Shown in pieces: positions 1-5,093 of a DNA stretch of 5,243 nucleotides. Below the pieces are notes generated by a model. It was not told where the DNA came from. It searched no databases and saw only the letters and a list, made by a program, of their open reading frames with translations. Position numbers and translations under genes: made by a program. Numbering within the stretch: the stretch's first letter is position 1; each line of letters begins with the position of its first letter. Source of the DNA: Nitrospinota bacterium (GTDB lineage Bacteria; Nitrospinota_A; JADGAW01); contig JADGAW010000176.1 of assembly GCA_015231815.1 (NCBI GenBank), positions 1 to 5,243 of the forward strand. The letters run 5' to 3'.

Positions 1-638
1 AGAAAGGATATCAATCTAACTTTATTTACATCATTCTTACCGGAAGTGTTGAATATATCCATCCTGACGAAGATATTCATAATAAATTGACTGTTGGAAG
101 CTTTATCGGTGTTGAATATCTCTTTTATAAAGGCTCAACTTTGGGAACATGGAGGGCAATTTCTCATGTTACGGTTCAAAAAATACCCCTAAACTTCCTT
201 AAGGTTTTTCTCGAAAAAAATGACCTCTTTCATTCAACAAAGCAACTCTACGATAATATAGGTTTCCTGAAGAAAACAAATCTTTTAGGGGAAGATTGCT
301 CGTACGTAATCTTAAACGAAATTGTAAAGGTTATGAAAAGGAAAGAAATTAAAAAAGGTGACACCGTTTCTTTTAAGAAAAAACATTCCCTTTTCTTAAT
401 TAATAAAGGAAGCTTTCAAATTAATAATACCGAGGACAAAACGCTTGAGGCTGTTAAAACCAACAATTTCTTTGGTGAGCATACTTTTTTCTCTAAAGAC
501 ATAAACGAGTTTAAGATTACTGCCTTAGAGGATGGAATGCTCTATTGTATTGCCGATTACCCCTTATTAAAAGTGCCAATCATTCAATGGAAAATGCTTG
601 AAATGTACGCTAAAAGAAAAAAAAATTATGCTTTTTGA
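1..638 (+). CDS. Tandem cyclic-nucleotide-binding-like protein, 5'-partial
   Basis: The reading frame is open from base 3 (first complete codon) to the TGA at 636-638, giving 211 visible residues; no stop precedes it, so the true start is outside the window and the TTG at 87 is only an internal leucine codon. Two cNMP-binding-type beta-barrel modules can be seen. The first is cut at its N-terminus and shows F-I-Y-I-I-L-T-G-S-V-E followed by G-S-F-I-G-V-E. The second lies in the last ~105 residues, with I-K-K-G-D, L-F-L-I-N-K-G-S-F and N-N-F-F-G-E. A helical linker joins them. The phosphate-binding cassette is degenerate: the second module has F-G-E but then F-K-I-T-A where the family normally has Arg-Thr/Ser-Ala, and the first has G-V-E instead of G-E. 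Ligand binding is therefore doubtful. No DNA-binding helix-turn-helix follows the second module; the protein ends in a short Lys/Arg-rich tail. Any output domain must be in the missing N-terminal part. Family call is fairly sure, function unknown. Confidence 0.72.
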   Translation, partial: KGYQSNFIYIILTGSVEYIHPDEDIHNKLTVGSFIGVEYLFYKGSTLGTWRAISHVTVQKIPLNFLKVFLEKNDLFHSTKQLYDNIGFLKKTNLLGEDCSYVILNEIVKVMKRKEIKKGDTVSFKKKHSLFLINKGSFQINNTEDKTLEAVKTNNFFGEHTFFSKDINEFKITALEDGMLYCIADYPLLKVPIIQWKMLEMYAKRKKNYAF

Positions 639-689
639 GAAAAGCCCCCATATTTCCTTGAAAATAAAACGGTTAGCATGAAGACAGTG

Positions 690-695
690 TATAAT
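690..695 (+). promoter_or_regulatory. Possible -10 box of the cold-shock gene promoter
   Basis: A perfect TATAAT lies in the intergenic stretch about 140 bases before the cold-shock start codon. No good -35 hexamer sits 16-18 bases upstream (the nearest TTGAAA, at 658-663, is 26 bases away). TG occurs directly before the box rather than one base further up as in an extended -10. If it is used, the mRNA would have a leader of roughly 130 nt, similar in scale to the long leaders of other cspA-type genes. Confidence 0.35.
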
Positions 696-744
696 ATCTG
701 CCTTTATGAATCATTAACACAAGCAGTAAGTAAAGGATTTAAGT

Positions 745-802
745 CGTAAACCATTGATAGAGAACAATCTGTTGCATGTTTATTAACTTATCGTTATTTA
801 CG
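745..802 (+). promoter_or_regulatory. Potential structured leader upstream of the cold-shock gene
   Basis: CGTAAA (745-750) is complementary to TTTACG (797-802), and GATA (756-759) to TATC (789-792). Inside them AACA (763-766) can pair with TGTT (770-773). The fold would end about 14 bases before the ribosome-binding site. AT-rich pairings like these also arise by chance, so this is only a candidate temperature-responsive leader, suggested by position and by what is known of cspA-type mRNAs. Confidence 0.25.
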
Positions 803-815
803 AAAATTCACAGAG

Positions 816-824
816 AAGGGAGGT
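816..824 (+). promoter_or_regulatory. Strong ribosome-binding site of the cold-shock gene
   Basis: AAGGGAGGT lies 9 bases before the ATG at 834 and contains GGAGGT, a near-perfect anti-16S match. It fixes the start codon and is the only strong Shine-Dalgarno sequence in front of any gene in this window. Confidence 0.85.
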
Positions 825-833
825 TGGTTAATA

Positions 834-1034
834 ATGGCAACAGGAACAGTCAAATGGTTTAACGACAAAAAAGGCTTTGGTTTTATCACATCGGAAGATG
901 GTGAAGATGTATTTGTACATCACACTGCAATTCAAGGTGAAGGCTATAAAAGTCTTGAAGAAGGTCAGCAAGTTGAATTCGAAAGTCAACAAGGACCTAA
1001 AGGTGCTCAGGCATCAAACGTAACAGCAATTTAA
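834..1034 (+). CDS. csp: Cold-shock protein, CspA family
   Basis: This 66-residue protein is a complete single cold-shock domain, the normal family length. It begins M-A-T-G-T-V-K-W-F-N and carries RNP1 as K-G-F-G-F-I (residues 13-18) and RNP2 as V-F-V-H-H (26-30), with the aromatic W8, F15, F17, F27 and H29/H30 that stack on nucleic-acid bases. Family members bind single-stranded RNA or DNA in the cytoplasm and act as RNA chaperones or transcription antiterminators, often induced by cold or growth-phase change. The gene appears monocistronic: a TATAAT and long leader precede it, a strong ribosome-binding site fixes the start, and a GC-rich hairpin follows 6 bases after the stop. Nothing in the sequence tells whether this copy is cold-inducible or constitutive, so only a family-level symbol is given. 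Confidence 0.97.
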   Translation: MATGTVKWFNDKKGFGFITSEDGEDVFVHHTAIQGEGYKSLEEGQQVEFESQQGPKGAQASNVTAI

Positions 1035-1040
1035 AGTAAA

Positions 1041-1065
1041 AAGGCTCGGTTTTTTGCCGAGCCTT
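1041..1065. terminator. Hairpin terminator after the cold-shock gene
   Basis: AAGGCTCGG (1041-1049) is perfectly complementary to CCGAGCCTT (1057-1065), a 9-bp stem around a T-rich 7-base loop. On the plus strand the bases after the stem are CTACTCCCATCCC, without the usual T-run; the six Ts are in the loop instead. Read on the minus strand, the same stem is followed by TTTTTACTTT, a textbook intrinsic terminator layout. It probably ends the cold-shock transcript inefficiently or with factor help and blocks antisense transcription from the other side. Confidence 0.75.
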
Positions 1066-1137
1066 CTACTCCCATCCCACCGCCCTATTCTTTTAAGTTC
1101 GTTCTGTTCAGTCTGTAGTTTAACGTTTTAGCCCACC

Positions 1138-1166
1138 TTCAAATAGAAGCTCAAAAGAATTATAAT
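1138..1166 (+). promoter_or_regulatory. Sigma70-type promoter for the 1212-1835 gene
   Basis: TTCAAA (1138-1143, four of six matches to TTGACA) is followed after exactly 17 bases by a perfect TATAAT (1161-1166). Transcription would begin near 1173, leaving a leader of about 40 bases. This is the best plus-strand promoter match before the GNAT-like gene and possibly also feeds the glmS-trpD pair, since no terminator and no convincing promoter is seen at 1836-1904. Confidence 0.6.
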
Positions 1167-1211
1167 TACAGAAAATTACTGCATAAATATAAACTTCTTC
1201 CATGTACTTAA

Positions 1212-1835
1212 ATGATTTCTAAATCAATAATTAAGGCTTCACAAAAACCTGTTTCTGAAATAATTAAGAGCACATTTATTGATAGTCTTTATAAAAAGTA
1301 TGATATCCACGTTCTGGAGAAAAAGCATACTGAACAAATTCTTCTTCTTCAAAAAAAACTTTCAAATAATGGTTCTCTTAAACAAAACAAGAGGGATGAA
1401 ATTCTTGAAAGCATATCAAATGGTCTTTGGATTGGAGTTTTTGAAGAACAAACGATTGTGGCGTACACTGCCTTTGATTTTCAGGAAATCGAAGGGAAAA
1501 TCCTTCTTTACTTTAAGGTAACGGCAAAAAACAGGGATGACTTTTCTGGATTTCAAACAAAAACATTCAAGCTACGGGAAAAAATAGGAAAATTGCTTTT
1601 AAAACAGGCAGGACTACCCTATATAGGGGGATATTGTACGGTTCACCCGGAGAATAAAAGATGTGAGATGAACATTAAAGCTGCAGGGTTGAAAAAACTG
1701 TTTCAGGTAAAGGGGTGTTATGAACCTTCCCCTAAAGGAGACCGTAATATATACGGTTGCGGTAATATTGCTGAGTTAAGAAAGCTTTTGGAAAGCCGAT
1801 ATATGAAACATTTGTCACCTCTTGGTGTAAAATAA
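1212..1835 (+). CDS. Probable divergent GNAT-fold acetyltransferase-like protein
   Basis: A 207-residue protein with no signal peptide or membrane segment. Its middle and C-terminal parts have the texture of a GNAT fold: a beta-strand pair around G-L-W-I-G-V-F-E-E-Q-T-I-V-A-Y (71-85), and near the end C-T-V-H-P-E-N-K-R-C-E-M-N-I-K-A-A-G-L (142-160), which resembles the late GNAT strand-helix passage V-x-P-x-N-x-R ... F-x-K-x-G-F. Known GNATs transfer an acyl group from acyl-CoA to an amine; no substrate can be inferred here. The usual R/Q-x-x-G-x-G/A pyrophosphate loop is not obvious, so the call is tentative. An in-frame TAA directly precedes the ATG, making this the earliest possible start. 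There is no Shine-Dalgarno sequence, and an out-of-frame ATG at 1202 opens a 6-codon frame overlapping the start. glmS follows 69 bases later, so joint transcription is possible. Four cysteines (142, 151, 169, 183) cluster in the last third. Confidence 0.5.
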   Translation: MISKSIIKASQKPVSEIIKSTFIDSLYKKYDIHVLEKKHTEQILLLQKKLSNNGSLKQNKRDEILESISNGLWIGVFEEQTIVAYTAFDFQEIEGKILLYFKVTAKNRDDFSGFQTKTFKLREKIGKLLLKQAGLPYIGGYCTVHPENKRCEMNIKAAGLKKLFQVKGCYEPSPKGDRNIYGCGNIAELRKLLESRYMKHLSPLGVK

Positions 1836-1904
1836 CTCATTTTTTGAATAGCCCTTGAACGTCAAAAGACGAAACAGCTTTTAATAACCACTAATACGGC
1901 AACA

Positions 1905-3725
1905 ATGTGTGGAATTTGTGGTGTAGTTTCCAATGCAAATGTAGTAAACGACCTCTTTTTTGGAATTAAGCAGCTCGAGTATCGTGGATACGACTCCTGT
2001 GGAATGGCAATAATTAATGGCAAAGGTCTTGTTGCCCCCAAAAACATTGGAAGCATTGATGAGGTTGATAGAAAAGAAGACTTTCATCAATACAGGGGGA
2101 ATGTTGGTATTTCCCATACACGTTGGGCAACCCACGGTTCTGTAACCCAGAAAAACTCTCATCCGCACCTTTCACAAAATCAACAGTTTGCAATTGTTCA
2201 TAACGGAATTATTTCTAATTTCCGGGATTTAAGACAACAACTCATAAATGAAGGTTACCTCTTTTCCTCTGAAACAGATTCAGAGGTTTTTGCTCACCTT
2301 ATGGATCGTCATTACAAACTCTACAACAATATCGAAGAGGCAATTGCTGCTTCGGTAAAGCTTGTTGAAGGGAGTTACGCAATTTGCCTGCTTTCCGTGC
2401 ATGACCCAAAAACTTTATACTGCATAAAAAATGAAAGCCCTTTAGTACTGGGAATTGGAGAAGGAACCAATTATGTCGCATCTGATTTCTATGCCTTTGT
2501 TAAATTTACCCGAAATGCTGTAATTCTTGATGATAGAGAAATTGCCGTTGTAAGCAACGATTCCTACTATGTTAGGAATGCCGATACTGGAGAAATAAAG
2601 AGAAAAAATATTTTTACCATCGACTGGTCAGTAGAAACATCACAAAAGGGAGGCTATCCTCATTACATGCTGAAGGAGATTTATGAACAACCAGAATCAT
2701 TAACAAAAGCCTTTCTTACCCCGGACATCGAGTTCACCAATTTTGCCGATATCCTTACAAAGGCTAAAGAAAAATATTTTGTGGGTGTAGGCACTACCTT
2801 TTATGTCGCTGAATATGGTAAATATTTCTTTGCCGATTTTCTGGGTGAATTTTGTCCGGCAATTTCCTCAGACGAATTTAATGCAATAGCCAAAACAACC
2901 AAGGATACTGCAATACTCTGTTTTTCTCAATCGGGGGAAACCTACGACACTCTTCAGGCAATAAAAAAAGTAAAGGATTCAGGGGGCAAAGCACTCTCCA
3001 TTACCAATGTTATGGGCTCAACAATGGCTCGTATGTGTGATGCAACAATACTGCAGAAATCGGGGCCTGAGATTTGCGTTATAAGCACTAAAGCAGCTCT
3101 TTCACAAATGGCGTTGCTTTCCTTTATAGGACTTGAAGCAGCAGAAAAAATGGCGAAAATATCCACCTCTGAAAAAGAAAAATATGTAAGTGAGCTTAAA
3201 GCCCTGCCTGAACTGATTTCAAAACTTCTTAACGAACGCTCTGGCTTTATTCATAGTGTAGCAAAAAAATATGCTGATGAATTTAACTGGCTTTTTCTTG
3301 GAAAAGGTATTTATTACGCAGTGGCACAGGAATCAGCACTCAAGCTTAAGGAGGTTGCGTATGTTCATGCAGAGGCAATGCCCTGTGGGTTTCTCAAGCA
3401 TGGAACAATTGCCTTAATTGACGAAAAATTTCACTCCATGGTTTTTGTTCCTCACCATGATGAGGAGTGTTTATTCAAGCATACCATGAGCAGTGTAGAG
3501 GAAATAAAAGCAAGAAAAGGTGCGACAGTTGGTTTTCACTTTGGCACTAACGTCCCTGAAGGACTCTTTAACGACCAAATTGTACTTCCTGAAGAAACCA
3601 CAAAAATGCAGGCTCCTTTTATTCAGCTAGTAGCCGCTCAGCTTTTCTCCTATTATGTAGCCTATACTCTTAAGCGGGACATTGATAAGCCAAGAAATCT
3701 CGCCAAATCGGTAACTGTTGGGTAA
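1905..3725 (+). CDS. glmS: Glutamine--fructose-6-phosphate aminotransferase (isomerizing)
   Basis: GlmS converts fructose-6-phosphate and glutamine to glucosamine-6-phosphate and glutamate in the cytoplasm, the entry to UDP-GlcNAc and peptidoglycan. At 606 residues it is full length (E. coli 609). The N-terminal class-II glutaminase has the nucleophile Cys2 in M-C-G-I-C-G, which also fixes the start, plus H-T-R-W-A-T-H-G (71-78), H-N-G (99-101) and S-E-T-D (122-125). The linker holds H-Y-M-L-K-E-I-Y-E-Q-P (253-263). Two SIS domains follow: S-Q-S-G-E-T-Y-D-T (341-349) and S-T-K-A (394-397) in the first, L-K-L-K-E (479-483) and L-K-H-G (497-500) in the second, then the tail K-P-R-N-L-A-K-S-V-T-V. 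By alignment with E. coli, E476, K480, E483, H499 and the sugar-binding K601 are kept. Several usually conserved isomerase positions differ: V-G-T-T (295-298) for C-G-T-S, S-D-E-F-N-A-I (322-328) for A-S-E-F-R-Y-R, G-F-L-K-H-G-T for G-E-L-K-H-G-P, and final Gly for Glu. No Shine-Dalgarno and no glmS ribozyme precede it. Confidence 0.93.
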   Translation: MCGICGVVSNANVVNDLFFGIKQLEYRGYDSCGMAIINGKGLVAPKNIGSIDEVDRKEDFHQYRGNVGISHTRWATHGSVTQKNSHPHLSQNQQFAIVHNGIISNFRDLRQQLINEGYLFSSETDSEVFAHLMDRHYKLYNNIEEAIAASVKLVEGSYAICLLSVHDPKTLYCIKNESPLVLGIGEGTNYVASDFYAFVKFTRNAVILDDREIAVVSNDSYYVRNADTGEIKRKNIFTIDWSVETSQKGGYPHYMLKEIYEQPESLTKAFLTPDIEFTNFADILTKAKEKYFVGVGTTFYVAEYGKYFFADFLGEFCPAISSDEFNAIAKTTKDTAILCFSQSGETYDTLQAIKKVKDSGGKALSITNVMGSTMARMCDATILQKSGPEICVISTKAALSQMALLSFIGLEAAEKMAKISTSEKEKYVSELKALPELISKLLNERSGFIHSVAKKYADEFNWLFLGKGIYYAVAQESALKLKEVAYVHAEAMPCGFLKHGTIALIDEKFHSMVFVPHHDEECLFKHTMSSVEEIKARKGATVGFHFGTNVPEGLFNDQIVLPEETTKMQAPFIQLVAAQLFSYYVAYTLKRDIDKPRNLAKSVTVG

Positions 3726-3727
3726 GA

Positions 3728-4750
3728 ATGAATATTAATCAGGCAATTGAACAGCTTGTTGCAACAAAAACCGATTTAACAAAAGACGACGCCTTCTCAA
3801 TTTTTGAAGCAATTCTCAATGGGGAATGCTCCTCTCCGGCAATAGCCTCTTTTCTCACCGCCCTCAGAAGTAAAGGGGAATCAGTTTCTGAACTTCTTGG
3901 CGGCTATAACGCCCTTATGAAATATTGTTCCTTTATTCAGCCAAACAGGGAAAACCTTGTTGATCCGGTGGGAACCGGAGGCGACCTTACCGGAACCTTT
4001 AATATCTCTACAACTTCTGCATTTGTTGCAGCGGGAGCAGGAGTTAATATTGCAAAGCATGGCAACAGGTCGGTTTCCTCAAAATCCGGTGCTGCAGATG
4101 TACTGGAGAAGCTTGGGCTCAACATAACCCTTTCACCGGAACAGTGTAAAAAAGTTATTGAGGAAGTGGGAATTTCCTTTCTCTTTGCTCCTGTTTTTCA
4201 TAGTGCCATGAAACACGCTGTTGAAGCAAGAAAAGAGATGAAAATTCGGACAATCTTTAATATCCTTGGACCTATTTGCAATCCAGCCGGAGTAAAAAAA
4301 CAAGTCATCGGTATTTTCGATCATTCCTGGGCAGGAAAAATTGCCGAAGTTTTAAAACAAAAAGGCTCGGAGCATATTCTTATTGTGACCGGAGTTGACG
4401 GCATGGATGAAATTACTTTAACGGGTGAAACAAAAGTAACTGAGCTCAAAATGGGAAAAATAAGCGAATACTCTATTAAGCCAGAAGATTTTGGTTTTAC
4501 ATGCTGCTCTCTTAATGACCTTAAAGGCGGAGGTGCTGAAGAAAACAATCTTATCGTAAAGAAGATTCTTTCCGGTAAAGATACATCTCCTAAAAGGGAC
4601 ATCGTTCTTCTGAACGCCGGAGCAACAATTTATGTTTCAGGAAAAACAGCTTCGATTGCCGAAGGAATTGAACTTGCCAGAAGGTCAATTGATTCAGGTA
4701 ACGCAATGAAAAAGCTTGAGGACTTGGTCAAGGTAACCACATCATTTTAA
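3728..4750 (+). CDS. trpD: Anthranilate phosphoribosyltransferase
   Basis: TrpD joins anthranilate to PRPP, giving phosphoribosylanthranilate and pyrophosphate, the second step of tryptophan synthesis; it is a cytoplasmic, usually dimeric, enzyme. The 340 residues match the normal length. An N-terminal helical part (1-70) is followed by the PRPP-binding G-T-G-G-D (82-86), N-I-S-T (92-95), the K-H-G-N-R-S-V-S-S-K-S-G block (110-121), R168 in the anthranilate-site region, R-T-I-F-N-I-L-G-P (174-182) and the Mg-binding D-G-M-D-E (224-228). All key residues are present, so it should be active; these motifs also separate it from pyrimidine-nucleoside phosphorylases of the same fold. There is no fused TrpG amidotransferase domain, so anthranilate synthase must be encoded elsewhere. 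The ATG lies 2 bases after the glmS stop with only a weak GG-containing site, pointing to translational coupling. No other trp gene, attenuator or trp leader peptide is visible. Confidence 0.96.
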   Translation: MNINQAIEQLVATKTDLTKDDAFSIFEAILNGECSSPAIASFLTALRSKGESVSELLGGYNALMKYCSFIQPNRENLVDPVGTGGDLTGTFNISTTSAFVAAGAGVNIAKHGNRSVSSKSGAADVLEKLGLNITLSPEQCKKVIEEVGISFLFAPVFHSAMKHAVEARKEMKIRTIFNILGPICNPAGVKKQVIGIFDHSWAGKIAEVLKQKGSEHILIVTGVDGMDEITLTGETKVTELKMGKISEYSIKPEDFGFTCCSLNDLKGGGAEENNLIVKKILSGKDTSPKRDIVLLNAGATIYVSGKTASIAEGIELARRSIDSGNAMKKLEDLVKVTTSF

Positions 4751-4889
4751 AACAAAACCTTTTCACTATCCGGCAATAAACCAACTGTCCAGACAAGACT
4801 TTGCGGAAATGGTCGGCTTGCTTAACGACTCCAATGAACTTCTAAATGAGACCCTTGCGTGAAATGCGTCCGGGTTTGGATAAAAAGCC

Positions 4890-4926
4890 TTAGCGATAAA
4901 GTCGATATGGGGTATAATTATGCCCC
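4890..4926 (+). promoter_or_regulatory. tRNA-Val promoter with GC-rich discriminator
   Basis: A perfect TATAAT (4913-4918) lies 17 bases after TTAGCG (4890-4895, three of six matches to TTGACA). The bases after the -10 box are TATGCCCC, placing C's around the expected start point near 4925 and leaving a leader of about 12 nt before the mature tRNA. A G+C-rich discriminator is typical of stable-RNA promoters under stringent (ppGpp) control. The -10 box also lies within an imperfect dyad, GGGGTATAATTATGCCCC (4909-4926). Confidence 0.65.
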
Positions 4927-4937
4927 TTAAAACATGT

Positions 4938-5012
4938 AGGCGCTTAGCTCAGTGGGAGAGCACTGCCTTGACTCGGCAGGGGCCAACGGTTCGACCCCGT
5001 TAGCGCCTACCA
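4938..5012 (+). tRNA. tRNA-Val (anticodon GAC), CCA encoded
   Basis: A complete 75-nt cloverleaf can be drawn without mismatches. The acceptor is AGGCGCT (4938-4944) with AGCGCCT (5002-5008); the D stem GCTC (4947-4950) with GAGC (4958-4961); the anticodon stem CTGCC (4963-4967) with GGCAG (4975-4979); and the T stem AACGG (4985-4989) with CCGTT (4997-5001). The loop TTGACTC puts the anticodon GAC at 4970-4972, reading valine codons GUC/GUU. Discriminator A73 is 5009 and CCA is 5010-5012. T8, A14, G18-G19, A21, C48, T54-T55-C56 and A58 are present. G20 and A73, together with A35-C36, match bacterial valine identity elements. Two oddities are T at position 37 (4973), which is nearly always a purine, and an A1-T72 first pair. 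Confidence 0.93.
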
Positions 5013-5057
5013 CTATCCATAGGGTATTCCAGAAACTCTATTGTTTTCATTCTTTCC

Positions 5058-5077
5058 ATTTAGCCCAAATTTAGCCC
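5058..5077 (+). repeat. Tandem ATTTAGCCC repeat, period 11
   Basis: ATTTAGCCC occurs at 5058-5066 and again at 5069-5077, separated by AA. It begins 46 bases after the tRNA CCA end and stops shortly before the truncated KamA-like frame. Short direct repeats at this spacing near a tRNA 3' end can be arm-type binding sites of an integrase, but no integrase is in the window and two 9-mers could arise by chance. Confidence 0.45.
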
Positions 5078-5093
5078 GTTTGTTTCATTTTAG

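Noticed and set aside
1202..1222. Six-codon upstream frame (M-Y-L-N-D-F) overlapping the GNAT-like start
   Set aside because: It has no ribosome-binding site and a frame this short is expected by chance; it was mentioned in the gene entry only.
1279..1521. Plus-strand 80-codon frame inside the GNAT-like gene
   Set aside because: Phe/Lys-rich out-of-frame reading of AT-rich coding DNA, with no ribosome-binding site and no motif.
1836..1904. Possible glmS ribozyme/riboswitch or independent glmS promoter
   Set aside because: The 69-base gap is too short for a glmS ribozyme. The only promoter-like elements (TTGAAC at 1855-1860 with poor AT-rich -10 candidates) and the 4-bp hairpin CGTC-AAAA-GACG (1860-1871) are no better than chance.
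1862..2168. Minus-strand open frames overlapping the start of glmS
   Set aside because: They have no recognisable motifs and lie opposite a clearly conserved gene, so they are shadows of it. The same applies to the minus-strand frames opposite the rest of glmS and trpD.
4359..4370. AAAAAGGCTCGG in trpD matching the left arm of the csp terminator
   Set aside because: It is coding sequence in a well-conserved gene with no complementary arm; a chance 12-base match.
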